Origin: Rhodocyclaceae bacterium
GTDB lineage: Bacteria > Pseudomonadota > Gammaproteobacteria > Burkholderiales > Rhodocyclaceae
Direction: 5' to 3'
Assembly: GCA_023383815.1 (NCBI GenBank)
Contig: JAHDYG010000025.1
Span: 6,869-55,749, forward strand
DNA length: 48,881 nt
The notes below the pieces were generated by a model. That model saw only the letters and a list, made by a program, of their open reading frames with translations, searched no databases and was not told the origin of the DNA. Below are positions 1 to 9,381 of this stretch, one piece after another (within the stretch, counting starts at the first letter, position 1; every line of letters starts with the position of its first letter). The translations under genes were made by a program, and so were the position numbers.

Positions 1-1068
1 CGGCCGCGTCCCACACCGTGCCGTCAGCAAACTCGATCCGGTCGAGCTGGTACGCCCCGTCGTAGAAATGCTGACTGACCGTCACTCCTTCTTCGCTGCC
101 CACGATCTGCACGAGCAGGTTGCCATTCTCGCGCCGGATCGTTACCTGCGACGGATCCAGGTCGATGAGCCGCAGCGTATCGAGCCGCCCTTCGCTCGTG
201 TCGTAGTTGTCGATCGTGTCCCAGCCGTCGCCGCGCCCGAACAGATACACGTCGCTGCCTTCACCTCCGCGCAGCCAGTCCTCGCCCGCCCCACCGTGCA
301 AGGTGTCGTTGCCCGCGCCGCCGTCGAGCCAGTCATTGCCCGCCCCACCGTTCAGGATGTCATTGCCCTCGCCGCCGTAGAGCACGTCGTCGCCTTCGCC
401 CCCGTCGAGCAGGTCGTCTCCGGCACGCCCATCGAGGGTGTCGTTACCCGCACCGCCGATCAGCACGTCGTTGCCTGCGCCTCCGTAGAGTTGGTCATTG
501 CCTGCGCCGCCGTCGAGCGTGGCGCCGCTGTCGGGTGCGTACAGCAGGTCATCGCCGTCCGTGCCCACCTGCACCCGCTGCGCGATCTCGGCCGCGTCCC
601 ACACCGTGCCGTCAGCAAACTCGATCCGGTCGAGCTGGTACGCTCCACCGGTGAAATGGTGGCTGACCGTCACCCCTTCTTCGCTGCCTGAGATCTGCAA
701 CAAAAGGTTGTCGTTCACACGCCGGATCGACACCTGTGACGGGTCCAGGTCGATGAGCCGCAGCGTATCGAGCCGACCCTCACTCGTGTCGTAGTTGTCG
801 ATCGAGTTCCAGCCGTCGCCGCGCCCGAAGAGATACACGTCGCTGCCTTCACCACCGCGCAGCCAGTCGTTGCCCGCGCCACCGTGCAAGGTGTCGTTGC
901 CCGCGCCACCGTCGAGCCAGTCGTCACCCGCTCCGCCGTGGAGCGTGTCATTGCCCTCGCCGCCGTAGAGCACATCGTCGCCGTCACCGCCGTCGAGCAC
1001 GTCGTCTCCGGCACCACCGTCCAAGGTGTCGTTGCCGTCGCCGCCCTCCAGCCGATCGCGCCCCGCGC
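1..1068 (-). repeat. 588-bp tandem duplication inside the RTX gene
   Basis: Positions 1-480 recur at 589-1068 with an offset of exactly 588 bp (196 codons), for example CGGCCGCGTCCC at 1 and 589, and AGATACACGT at 243 and 831. Each copy holds one RTX nonapeptide array plus one terminal module. The copies differ by scattered substitutions, so the duplication is recent but not fresh. Further copies may lie beyond the window edge. Confidence 0.85.
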
Positions 1069-3109
1069 CGCCGACCAGGATATCGTTTCCAGCGCCGCCG
1101 GAAAGCACATCGTCTCCCTCGCCGCCATCCAGGTAGTCATCTCCGTCGCCCCCTAACATCACGTCTTCGAACGGCGTGCCCTGGGACGATTCGGAGCCCA
1201 CGAACAGGTTGACCGCCGAGAGCAGTTCGGGGTCGGGGTTGTGCGCCAGCACTTCGCGAAGCAGCCCGACGCCGTACCAGCCCAGGCTTGCAAAGCCGCC
1301 GAACTTCAGGAGCATCGCGGTGTCGATCGCGGCCGAGGCCGGGTCGGTCTGCGCAAGCTCGCGAAGATGGGCGTCCAGCGCGGTAAAATCTGCGCGCCCG
1401 CCTCCGGAGTCGATTGTGAACTGCAAGCGATCGAGATAGCCCGGCAGGATGGTTTCCTGCCAGATCGTCCCGAAAACGTAATGCTCGATCGCGTCATAGG
1501 CGGCATCGATCGACTCGAGGTAGGCGTCCCAAAGGTACAGCGGTAAGGGATCAGGCTCTCCACCCTCAATACGATCTCCGCCCCCACCTGTCGCCACCCC
1601 ACCAAGGACGGCACCACTGCCTGCAGCGGACAGCACATCGATCACATAGCGCCCATTGAACATGTCGATGACGTGCAGCTTGTGTTCGAACTGGCGGATG
1701 AGCCGAGCCCAGTCTTCCTGGCCGGTATTCTCGGGTGTCTTGCTGCCGAACTGGTGGTAGGTGAGCGCCACGTTCACCCTGGCAGCCCGCTCGGTGAGCG
1801 AGCGGATCTTGATGCCACCGCCGGCCCACACCGCATCCGTGCTGGCCCACTGATCGACCAGTGCCGGGAGTGCCGCGCGAAGCCCGGCGCTGCCAGCGGA
1901 GAGCGCCTCATCGACCGCAGCCTGCAGCCCTAGCGACAGGCTCGCCGCCTCCCTCAGATCGCGCAGCGCCCCCGTGCCCTGAACATGCGGCAGCCGCTTC
2001 GCCGCTTCGGTGAGCGGGATCGCGTCGGCAAACTCGCGGTAGAACGGGTTGGTGGCGAAGTCGAGCGAGCCGGCCAATAGTTCTTCTTCGGCAGCCGCAC
2101 CCGCGCTGAGCGTGCCGAGTGCGCCCACGCTGCCGTCGCTGCGCAGGTAGCTTCCCGCATAGCGCAGCAGATTGCCGCCTTCGAGTTCTTCGTGCACCGG
2201 CTCGGCGGTGAGCCGGATCGCCCGCACCCCGGCCTGCGCGAGCGTTTGCAGTTCGCCCGGCTCCGAGAGGCCGTTCTGGTTGAGGTCGCGCCACAGCATG
2301 ACTTCGCCGTAGCGCTCGTCGGCCGCATCGAACACCCCATCGCCGTTGCTGTCCAGATCCGCCAGCGCTTCGAGACCATGCGCCGCAAAGCGTCCATCCG
2401 ACATCAGCGTCTGCGTGCCAAACAGCTCACGCCCGCTGTCGATCGTGCCGTTGCCGTCCCGGTCGAGCACCACCAGCGCGTCATCGGGCCGCACCCACCC
2501 CGTGCCCCGCCGCACCCCGCTCGCGTCGTGGTCGAACATCACCCCCGCCGACGTCCCCACCGTCTCCAACCCATCCCCGTCCAGATCCAGAACCAGCGGA
2601 TCCCGAAACTCCACGATCTGACCGCGGGCGCGGTCGTAGAGGTCGTTCATTCTGCGTCGCTGATACTCCTGCGACCGCGCGGCACTCGGCTTGCTCAGGT
2701 ATTCCGAAGAGAATGGTTCCAAATCCCGGATGTATGGTTCGTTGCTTCTCGGCGGCAACTTCCCCTCAAACCCTTCTGGATTCCAGCCTGCCTGCTCCAG
2801 AAATTTCCACGTGTAGTCGACGCAGCTATTCCTTGCAAAGTCATACTTGTCGTCCCCAAAGCCATAAAGTCTCGGATTGTCGATGAAGTCCTGGACTGAG
2901 TTCCATTGATCGCGTGTAAGCTCTATCTCACGTGAAAAATATCCCGGCTTGTAGGTATCTCCATCCTCTTCCGTAACGCCTTTAGGCGTATATCCTCTAG
3001 TCTCTCCATTGGGAAGCCTGATCCACATGTGCCCCGCCTTCGACAGCTTGCCGTCATAAAGAGGGTGCCCAGGTCCTGCAATGTTGATTTCAATCGTAAC
3101 ACTACCCAT
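1..3109 (-). CDS. RTX-type Ca2+-binding protein with papain-like N-terminal domain (C-terminus cut by window start)
   Basis: An open frame of 1036 codons runs from ATG at 3109 (good GGAG ribosome site just upstream) off the window edge. Residues 1-125 form a separate domain with a GHMW motif (His27) and an NSCVDYTW motif (Cys96), the pattern of a papain/NlpC-P60-like Cys-His fold. Residues 170-300 hold EF-hand-like Ca loops ([30 protein letters not shown]). Residues 650-757 and 845-957 are arrays of glycine/aspartate nonapeptides (GGAGNDTLD type), each followed by an about 80-residue module ending in [12 protein letters not shown], the haemolysin-type Ca-binding related domain. Such proteins are normally exported by type I secretion and fold on Ca2+ outside the cell; the secretion signal would lie beyond the window. 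The activity of the N-terminal domain is inference. No secretion genes are visible here. Confidence 0.85.
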   Translation of the reverse strand, partial: MGSVTIEINIAGPGHPLYDGKLSKAGHMWIRLPNGETRGYTPKGVTEEDGDTYKPGYFSREIELTRDQWNSVQDFIDNPRLYGFGDDKYDFARNSCVDYTWKFLEQAGWNPEGFEGKLPPRSNEPYIRDLEPFSSEYLSKPSAARSQEYQRRRMNDLYDRARGQIVEFRDPLVLDLDGDGLETVGTSAGVMFDHDASGVRRGTGWVRPDDALVVLDRDGNGTIDSGRELFGTQTLMSDGRFAAHGLEALADLDSNGDGVFDAADERYGEVMLWRDLNQNGLSEPGELQTLAQAGVRAIRLTAEPVHEELEGGNLLRYAGSYLRSDGSVGALGTLSAGAAAEEELLAGSLDFATNPFYREFADAIPLTEAAKRLPHVQGTGALRDLREAASLSLGLQAAVDEALSAGSAGLRAALPALVDQWASTDAVWAGGGIKIRSLTERAARVNVALTYHQFGSKTPENTGQEDWARLIRQFEHKLHVIDMFNGRYVIDVLSAAGSGAVLGGVATGGGGDRIEGGEPDPLPLYLWDAYLESIDAAYDAIEHYVFGTIWQETILPGYLDRLQFTIDSGGGRADFTALDAHLRELAQTDPASAAIDTAMLLKFGGFASLGWYGVGLLREVLAHNPDPELLSAVNLFVGSESSQGTPFEDVMLGGDGDDYLDGGEGDDVLSGGAGNDILVGGAGRDRLEGGDGNDTLDGGAGDDVLDGGDGDDVLYGGEGNDTLHGGAGDDWLDGGAGNDTLHGGAGNDWLRGGEGSDVYLFGRGDGWNSIDNYDTSEGRLDTLRLIDLDPSQVSIRRVNDNLLLQISGSEEGVTVSHHFTGGAYQLDRIEFADGTVWDAAEIAQRVQVGTDGDDLLYAPDSGATLDGGAGNDQLYGGAGNDVLIGGAGNDTLDGRAGDDLLDGGEGDDVLYGGEGNDILNGGAGNDWLDGGAGNDTLHGGAGEDWLRGGEGSDVYLFGRGDGWDTIDNYDTSEGRLDTLRLIDLDPSQVTIRRENGNLLVQIVGSEEGVTVSQHFYDGAYQLDRIEFADGTVWDAA

Positions 3110-3217
3110 AAAATTCTCCTTTCCAGACAATTCCGATATCGATGGTCGCTCCTGCCACCAAGATAGTTACGCTCGTTCTTTCATCAACTCATGCTACCGG
3201 CCTCACGATTGATGGAT

Positions 3218-3721
3218 TTAGCGTTTTGAGCATGTAGATTTGGGCCTTCCGGAAACTCTAAGTCGTGCATCAATTCCAGAAAAATCCGCCGTCTTATTCG
3301 CTACGCGAACACTTGCAATATATATTCCTGGCTCCAGATATGCGTCCCCGCCTCTCATGAATATTTTTGTGTCGCTTCCTGTGGTGCCTGCAGGGCGTCC
3401 TTCGATCTTGATTTCAGGAGCAACCATGCTGCCTGATGGATTTCTCACGACAATCCTTACCTCCGCAGGGAGTCTTATATTCCTAGCGTTGCCCATGACA
3501 TTCACCATGCCAACCGTCGATCTGAAATCGATCCCAATTCCGTACATGCAATGCTTTCTTACATTAAGCACCAATCTGTGCTCGCCTTCTTGAAAGGGGA
3601 ACTTGCTCTCGTAAGAGGGCGGCTCTTTCAGGATATATAGAACAAATGCAATGAACGCTCCCGGCACCAGCACAAACGGCAACAGCAGCAGGAGTTCCTT
3701 GTTGAACCTTCTTTTAGTCAA
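3218..3721 (-). CDS. Small membrane-anchored protein of unknown function
   Basis: A 167-residue protein lies directly upstream of, and in the same direction as, the RTX gene (108 bp gap). I prefer the TTG start at 3721 because GGAGG sits five bases before it; the GTG at 3727 would overlap that ribosome site. Residues 8-29 are a strongly hydrophobic segment (LLLLLPFVLVPG and onward) after a basic N-terminus, predicting a single anchor with the rest in the periplasm. The remainder looks like a beta-rich domain. I do not recognise the family. Position before a toxin-like gene makes an immunity or export-helper role possible, but nothing in the sequence proves it. Base composition is AT-richer than the neighbours. 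Confidence 0.65.
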   Translation of the reverse strand: MTKRRFNKELLLLLPFVLVPGAFIAFVLYILKEPPSYESKFPFQEGEHRLVLNVRKHCMYGIGIDFRSTVGMVNVMGNARNIRLPAEVRIVVRNPSGSMVAPEIKIEGRPAGTTGSDTKIFMRGGDAYLEPGIYIASVRVANKTADFSGIDARLRVSGRPKSTCSKR

Positions 3722-4243
3722 GACCACCTCCCTATAGCGCTCTCGCGCTCACCGCGCACCTGCGTTCACCCGGCATGCTCGACGCGCCAGCTTCGACCAT
3801 ATCCCCTTGCGGGCCGCTAATTCATGTTCCACACGACCCTCTGAATTTCTGGATCGCGCCCGCATGGCCCCGCCGCGCGTACAAGCATCGGAATCACGCT
3901 GCACGGCAGCCTTGGGCGGCGCGGCGCCCAGGATCGCGCAGTGCGCCCTCGTGACGCCTCCATCGGAGCAAGCGCTTTCAAGCGGTTGCTCGTGCAGGAT
4001 GACCTTGTTTTTGAGCTTCGTATGCGAAAGGGGTGGATTTTAGCAATCCAATACTTGCTCAGCAATTGTTTTGCATACGTTTTTGTAGTATCTGGATTGC
4101 AATCCACGAACTTCTGAACCTTGTCAGTCTGGATGAAGCCCATGCTGATCCCTCAGCCATGTCCGAAGGGTTCGGCGCCGGGTGTGCGCAACCGAAGCGT
4201 GCTTGAGGTAGTCTTCGGGGATCGCAACGTGGGAGTCGCAGCC
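3722..4243. other. Intergenic region with low-GC patch
   Basis: About 520 bp without a convincing gene. The right part (4010-4140) is noticeably AT-richer than the flanks and carries two TGGATT/AATCCA inverted repeats. A minus-strand frame at 3817-4143 begins with plausible protein sequence (MGFIQTDKVQKFVDCNPDTT) but turns into arginine/serine-rich, random-looking sequence, so it may be a gene remnant. The rest shows nothing I can name. Confidence 0.5.
4034..4106. promoter_or_regulatory. Paired TGGATT/AATCCA inverted repeats and possible promoter
   Basis: TGGATT-TTAGC-AATCCA lies at 4034-4050 and the perfect 14-bp palindrome TGGATTGCAATCCA at 4093-4106. Their centres are about 57 bp apart. 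A possible plus-strand promoter (TTGTTT at 4066, 17 bp, TATCTG at 4089) overlaps the second copy. The pair could be the operator of the dehydrogenase gene starting at 4244. The regulator is unknown. Confidence 0.4.
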
Positions 4244-5644
4244 ATGATCCGCTCCACTTCACATCACCCTCTGCCCCAGCCACTGGTCGACGAACTCGCG
4301 GCCCGCTTCAGCAGCCGCTTTTCGACCGCGGAGGCGGTGCGGGCGCATCATGGGCACGATGAGTCGCATTTTCCGGATGCGCTGCCCGATGCGGTGGTGT
4401 GGCCGCATTCCACCGAGGAGGTCGTGGCGGTGGTGCAGGCGTGCCGGCGGCATCGGGTGCCGATCATTCCGTTTGGGGTCGGCAGCTCGCTCGAAGGGCA
4501 CATCCTGGCGATTCACGGTGGGGTGAGCCTCGATTTCTCGGAGATGAACCAGGTGCTCGCCGTGCATGGCGAGGACATGGACGCGGTGGTGCAGCCGGGC
4601 GTGACGCGCAAGGCGCTGAACGCCGAGCTGCACGGCAGCGGGCTGTTCTTTCCGATCGATCCGGGTGCGGATGCGAGCCTCGGCGGCATGGCGGCGACAC
4701 GCGCCTCGGGGACCAACGCGGTGCGCTACGGCACGATGCGCGAGAACGTGCTCGGGCTGGAGGTCGTGCTCGCCGACGGGCGGGTGATCCGCACCGGCAC
4801 GCGGGCGCGCAAGTCATCCTCCGGCTACGATCTCACGCGGCTGATGATCGGCTCCGAGGGCACGCTCGGCATCATCACCGAACTGACGGTGCGCCTGCAT
4901 CCGCTGCCCGAGGCGATCTCCGGCGCGGTGTGCGCGTTCCCGGATGTCGACAGCGCGGTGCGCACCGTGATCCAGACGATCCAGCTCGGCGTGCCGGTGG
5001 CGCGCATCGAGCTGCTCGATGCGCTGACCGTGACGGCGATCAACCGCTACAGCAAGACCAGCCTGCGCGAAGCGCCAATGCTGTTCTTCGAGTTCCACGG
5101 CTCGCCCGCCAGCGTCGAAGAACAGGCGCAGACGGTGCAGGAGGTCGCGCGCGAGCTGGGTGGCCAGGATTTCGAATGGGCGAGCCGGCCAGAAGAGCGC
5201 ACACGCCTGTGGCAGGCCCGCCACGACACCTACTTTGCCTGCCTCAACCTGCGCCCGGGCTGCCGCGGCATCACCACCGACGTATGCGTGCCGATCTCGC
5301 GCCTGGCCGATTGCATTGCCGGCACCCGTGCGGACATCGAGGCGAGCGGCCTCGTCGCGCCGATCGTCGGCCATGTCGGCGACGGCAACTTCCATACGCT
5401 GATTCTCGTCGATCCCGAGGACGAGGCAGAGATCGAGCGCGCCGAATGCCTGAGCCGTCGCATCGTCGAGCGCGCACTGGCGATGGACGGCACCTGCACC
5501 GGCGAGCACGGCATCGGCTTCGGCAAGCTCGACTTTCTCGTTGCCGAGCATGGCGACGGTGCCATCGAGGCGATGCGTGCGCTCAAGCACGCGCTCGACC
5601 CGGACAACCTGCTCAACCCCGGCAAGGCCGTACCCGGAGCCTGA
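4244..5644 (+). CDS. FAD-linked D-2-hydroxyacid (D-lactate/glycolate-type) dehydrogenase
   Basis: This 466-residue protein belongs to the GlcD/DLD family of FAD enzymes that oxidise D-2-hydroxyacids and pass electrons to a carrier. The N-terminal half is the PCMH-type FAD domain, with PFGVGSSLEGH near residue 77 and the GSEGTLGIITE motif near 205. The C-terminal FAD-oxidase domain carries HVGDGNFH (near 380) and GEHGIGFGK (near 425), the metal and substrate site. ATG at 4244 is chosen because the alignment-like homology begins there and GGGAG precedes it; a longer frame from 4121 adds 41 low-complexity residues. Length is usual for single-subunit D-lactate dehydrogenases. The true substrate (D-lactate, 2-hydroxyglutarate, aryl-lactate) cannot be read. 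Its position before an arylpyruvate oxidoreductase makes aromatic 2-hydroxyacids an attractive guess. Confidence 0.88.
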   Translation: MIRSTSHHPLPQPLVDELAARFSSRFSTAEAVRAHHGHDESHFPDALPDAVVWPHSTEEVVAVVQACRRHRVPIIPFGVGSSLEGHILAIHGGVSLDFSEMNQVLAVHGEDMDAVVQPGVTRKALNAELHGSGLFFPIDPGADASLGGMAATRASGTNAVRYGTMRENVLGLEVVLADGRVIRTGTRARKSSSGYDLTRLMIGSEGTLGIITELTVRLHPLPEAISGAVCAFPDVDSAVRTVIQTIQLGVPVARIELLDALTVTAINRYSKTSLREAPMLFFEFHGSPASVEEQAQTVQEVARELGGQDFEWASRPEERTRLWQARHDTYFACLNLRPGCRGITTDVCVPISRLADCIAGTRADIEASGLVAPIVGHVGDGNFHTLILVDPEDEAEIERAECLSRRIVERALAMDGTCTGEHGIGFGKLDFLVAEHGDGAIEAMRALKHALDPDNLLNPGKAVPGA

Positions 5645-5812
5645 TCCAGGGCTCACCGGGGACTGGCGGGTATCCCTGTATTGGATCGGCCGCTCCGTTC
5701 GGCTACGCTGAGAACGACACGCTGCACGACCGCAAGGCGGTGCCCGGAGCGGAACCGCACCGGGCTGCGGCGTCTCGAACGAGAAGCGATCACCGGAAAC
5801 AGGAGAGCCCCG

Positions 5813-8800
5813 ATGGCCGAAGCCGATCCAAAGGCTGGCGCGCCCGTGCGCAATGTCAGCCTCGAAGACAAGTACCTCGTTTCCGGCCGCGTCTTCATGA
5901 CCGGCTATCAGGCGCTGGTGCGCCTGCTGCTGATCCAGAAGGAGCGTGACCGCGCGGCGGGGCTGAACACCGCCGGCTTCGTGTCGGGCTACCGCGGCTC
6001 GCCGCTCGGCGGCCTGGACCAGACCCTGTGGAAGGCGAAGAAGCACCTCGCGGGCCACGACATCGTGTTCCAGCCCGGCGTCAACGAGGATCTGGCCGCA
6101 ACCGCGGTATGGGGCACGCAGCAGGTCATGCTGTCCCCGCATGCCAAGGTCGATGGCGTGTTCGCACTGTGGTACGGCAAGGGACCAGGGGTCGACCGCA
6201 GCGGCGACGTGTTCCGCCATGCGAACGCAGCCGGCACCTCCAAGCACGGCGGGGTGCTGGTGGTGGCCGGCGACGACCACGCGGCGAAATCCTCGACGCT
6301 GCCGCACCAGACCGACCACTTCTTCAAGGCCATGATGATGCCGGTGCTCGCGCCGGCCGGCGTGCAGGAGTACATCGATTTCGGCGTCCATGGCTATGCG
6401 CTGTCGCGCTACTCGGGCTGCTGGGTGGCGTTCAAGGCGCTGGCCGATACCGTGGAGACCTCGGCCTCGGTCGACGTCGATCCGCAGCGCGTGAGCGTCG
6501 CGATCCCGACCGATTTCGCCATTCCACCCGACGGGCTCAACCTCCGCTGGCCCGATCCGCCGCTGGTGCAGGAAAAGCGCCTGCTCAACCACAAGCTCTA
6601 CGCGGCGCTCGCCTATTGCCGCGCGAACCGCCTCAACCACGTGGTGATCGATTCCCCGGCAGCACGCCTGGGCATCATCACCTCGGGCAAGTCCTATCTC
6701 GACGTGCGCCAGGCCTTCGACGACCTCGGCATCGACGACGCACTGGCGGCCGAGATCGGCATCCGGCTCTACAAGGTTGGCATGGTCTGGCCGCTCGAAG
6801 CCGACGGCGTGCGCCACTTCGCCGATGGGCTGGACGAGATTCTGGTGGTCGAGGAAAAACGCCAGTTGCTCGAATACCAGTTGAAGGAAGAACTCTACAA
6901 CTGGCGCGAGGACGTACGTCCACGCGTGATCGGCAAGTTCGACGAAAAAGGGGAGTGGGCGCGCATCCAGCAGTCCGATGGCACGATCGACCATGGCCAG
7001 TGGCTCCTGCCGGCGGCCGGAGAGCTCACCCCGGCGATGATCGCGCGGGTGATCGCGGCACGCATTGGACGCTTCTTCACCTCCGAGCGCATCGTCGCAC
7101 GGCTCGCCTTCCTCGAAGCCAAGGAAAAGGCGCTGTCCGGGCGCAGCTTCGCGATCGATCGCGTGCCGACCTTCTGCTCGGGCTGCCCCCACAACACCTC
7201 GACCCATGTCCCCAAGGGCAGTCGCGCACTCGCCGGCATCGGCTGCCACTACATGGTCACCTGGATGCCCGAACGGCATACCGGCACCTTCACGCAGATG
7301 GGTGGCGAAGGCGTACCCTGGGTCGGCCAGGCGCCGTTCACGAACGAACCGCACATCTTCGCCAACCTCGGCGACGGCACCTACTTCCACTCGGGTCTCT
7401 TGGCGATCCGCCAGGCGGTGGCAGCGAAGGTGAACATCACCTACAAGATCCTCTTCAACGATGCCGTCGCGATGACCGGCGGCCAGCCGCACGATGGCGT
7501 GCTGACGGTGCCGACCATCGTGCGCCAGCTGCAGGCTGAAGGCGTGAGCAACATCGTCGTCGTCACCGACGGCACCGAACGCGCCTATGGCCCGGCCGAC
7601 ATTCCGCACGTGCCGGTGCGCCACCGCGACGAGCTCGATGCGATCCAGCGCGACCTGCGCGCCTCGCCCGGGGTTACCGCACTGATCTACGACCAGACCT
7701 GTGCAGCCGAGAAGCGCCGGCGCAGAAAGCGCGGCCTGTACCCCGACCCCGCGCGTCGCGTCTTCATCAACGAGGCGGTGTGCGAAGGCTGCGGCCATTG
7801 CGGCATCGTCAGCAACTGCATGTCGATCCTGCCGGTGGAAACCGCCTTTGGTCGCAAGCGGCGCATCGACCAGTCCTCGTGCAACAAGGATTTCTCGTGC
7901 CTGAACGGCTTCTGCCCGAGCTTCGTCACGATCGAAGGCGGCACCGTGCGCAAGGGCAAGGCGCTCGGTGCCGACGAGCGCGCCTTCGGCGAGTTGCCGG
8001 AACCGGTGCTGCCCGGCACGGATGAACCCTTCGGGATCATGGTGACCGGAGTCGGCGGCACCGGGGTCGTGACGATCGGCGCGCTGATCGGCATGGGGGC
8101 GCACCTGGACGGCAAGGGCGTGACCGTGCTTGACATGACCGGGCTCGCGCAGAAGGGCGGCTCGGTCTTCAGCCACATCCGCATCGCCGACCAGCCCGGC
8201 GACCTGCACGCGGTACGCATCGCCGCGGGGGAGGCCGATGCGGTGATCGGGGGCGACATCATTGTCAGCGCGAGTGTCGAGGCACTCGCCAAGATGGCCG
8301 CCGGGCGGACCCGCGCGGTAATCAACTGCGCTGAGACACCGACCTCGGAGTTCGCGAAGAATCCCGACTGGCAGTTTCCGCTCGATCGCATGCAGGAGGC
8401 CCTGCGCGAAGCCTTGTCTGCGGACGCTGAACCCACCGCGGTTGACTTCATCGATGCCCAGGCGCTGGCAACGACCCTGATGGGCGACGCGATCGCGACC
8501 AACGCCTTCCTGCTCGGCTACGCGTGGCAGAAGGGCATGGTTCCGGTCAGCCATGCGGCGCTGATGCAGGCGATCGAACTCAACGGAGTGTCGATCGAGA
8601 TGAATCAGCGTGCCTTCCTGTGGGGACGGCGCACCGCCCATTCGCCCGACACCGTCAGCACGCTGGTGCAGCCGGAGCCAGCCCAGCCCGCGATCGAGGA
8701 CACGCTCGACGAGATCATCGCGCGCCGCGTGGACGCGCTCACTGCCTACCAGGACGCGGCCTACGCCGCCCGCTACCGCGCGCTCGTGATCAAGGTGCGC

Positions 8801-9376
8801 GAGACGGAGCTGCGCGTCACCGGAGATCCACGCTCGACCCGCCTGACCGAAGCGGTGGCACGCGCCTACTTCAAGCTGCTCGCCTACAAGGATGAATATG
8901 AGGTCGCGCGCCTCTATACCGACCCAGCCTTCTGGCGCCAGCTCGAAGACAGCTTCGAGGGCGACTACGAAGTGCGTTTCCACCTCGCGCCGCCGCTCAT
9001 CTCGCACCTCGATCCGGTGACGGGCATGGTGCCGAAGAAGGCCTTCGGCCCCGGCATGCGCCGGGTGTTCGGCTGGCTCGCGCGCCTGAAGTGGCTGCGT
9101 GGCACGCGCTGGGATCTTTTCGGCCGCAGCACCGAACGGCGCAAGGAGCGCGCATTGATCGCCGAGTACGAACACGACCTGGCCGAGGTGCTCGAAGGCC
9201 TGAGCTTCCTGCGCCTGCCGCTCGCGGTCGAGTGGATGAGCCTGCCCGAGCAGATCCGCGGCTTCGGCCACGTGAAGGAATTCTCGATCGAGCGTGCGGC
9301 CCGGGCGCGCGAGAAACTGCTTGCCCGCTGGCGCGAACCGGTCCGCAGCGAAGCGACCGAACGCAAGCGGGCCTGA
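5813..9376 (+). CDS. Indolepyruvate:ferredoxin oxidoreductase, fused alpha-beta form
   Basis: A 1187-residue thiamine-diphosphate enzyme that oxidatively decarboxylates arylpyruvates (from Trp, Phe, Tyr) to aryl-acetyl-CoA, reducing ferredoxin. Order: pyrimidine-binding domain at the N-terminus (SGYRGSPLGGLD), middle domain, TPP domain with GDGTYFHSG near 520, then an Fe-S region with C657, C660, C663, C669 and C690, C696, C701, and a gamma-type domain starting GVGGTGVVTIG near 746. This is the fused iorAB organisation of proteobacteria; free-standing archaeal enzymes have two subunits. ATG at 5813 follows AGGAGAG. The preceding gap from the dehydrogenase is 168 bp with no visible terminator. 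Phenylacetyl-CoA or indoleacetyl-CoA produced would feed aromatic degradation. Very high confidence in family, moderate in substrate. Confidence 0.93.
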   Translation: MAEADPKAGAPVRNVSLEDKYLVSGRVFMTGYQALVRLLLIQKERDRAAGLNTAGFVSGYRGSPLGGLDQTLWKAKKHLAGHDIVFQPGVNEDLAATAVWGTQQVMLSPHAKVDGVFALWYGKGPGVDRSGDVFRHANAAGTSKHGGVLVVAGDDHAAKSSTLPHQTDHFFKAMMMPVLAPAGVQEYIDFGVHGYALSRYSGCWVAFKALADTVETSASVDVDPQRVSVAIPTDFAIPPDGLNLRWPDPPLVQEKRLLNHKLYAALAYCRANRLNHVVIDSPAARLGIITSGKSYLDVRQAFDDLGIDDALAAEIGIRLYKVGMVWPLEADGVRHFADGLDEILVVEEKRQLLEYQLKEELYNWREDVRPRVIGKFDEKGEWARIQQSDGTIDHGQWLLPAAGELTPAMIARVIAARIGRFFTSERIVARLAFLEAKEKALSGRSFAIDRVPTFCSGCPHNTSTHVPKGSRALAGIGCHYMVTWMPERHTGTFTQMGGEGVPWVGQAPFTNEPHIFANLGDGTYFHSGLLAIRQAVAAKVNITYKILFNDAVAMTGGQPHDGVLTVPTIVRQLQAEGVSNIVVVTDGTERAYGPADIPHVPVRHRDELDAIQRDLRASPGVTALIYDQTCAAEKRRRRKRGLYPDPARRVFINEAVCEGCGHCGIVSNCMSILPVETAFGRKRRIDQSSCNKDFSCLNGFCPSFVTIEGGTVRKGKALGADERAFGELPEPVLPGTDEPFGIMVTGVGGTGVVTIGALIGMGAHLDGKGVTVLDMTGLAQKGGSVFSHIRIADQPGDLHAVRIAAGEADAVIGGDIIVSASVEALAKMAAGRTRAVINCAETPTSEFAKNPDWQFPLDRMQEALREALSADAEPTAVDFIDAQALATTLMGDAIATNAFLLGYAWQKGMVPVSHAALMQAIELNGVSIEMNQRAFLWGRRTAHSPDTVSTLVQPEPAQPAIEDTLDEIIARRVDALTAYQDAAYAARYRALVIKVRETELRVTGDPRSTRLTEAVARAYFKLLAYKDEYEVARLYTDPAFWRQLEDSFEGDYEVRFHLAPPLISHLDPVTGMVPKKAFGPGMRRVFGWLARLKWLRGTRWDLFGRSTERRKERALIAEYEHDLAEVLEGLSFLRLPLAVEWMSLPEQIRGFGHVKEFSIERAARAREKLLARWREPVRSEATERKRA

Positions 9377-9381
9377 CCGAC

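Noticed and set aside
68-1156. Plus-strand frames rich in valine/alanine over the RTX repeats
   Set aside because: They are the reverse of the glycine/aspartate nonapeptides; the minus frame is a continuous RTX protein.
200-1160. Short-period repeats that could suggest a CRISPR array
   Set aside because: The 27-bp periodicity encodes RTX nonapeptides in frame; there are no unique spacers or cas genes.
3817-4143. Minus-strand 108-codon frame with a protein-like first 40 residues
   Set aside because: The rest degenerates to Arg/Ser/Pro-rich sequence and no ribosome site or family is recognisable; kept only as a possible remnant.
4121-4243. Earlier ATG for the FAD dehydrogenase
   Set aside because: Adds 41 residues without family similarity; ATG 4244 has a ribosome site and fits family length.
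9091-9381. Extended N-terminus for the methyltransferase, starting inside the oxidoreductase gene
   Set aside because: This stretch is out of frame with the conserved upstream gene and has shadow-type composition.
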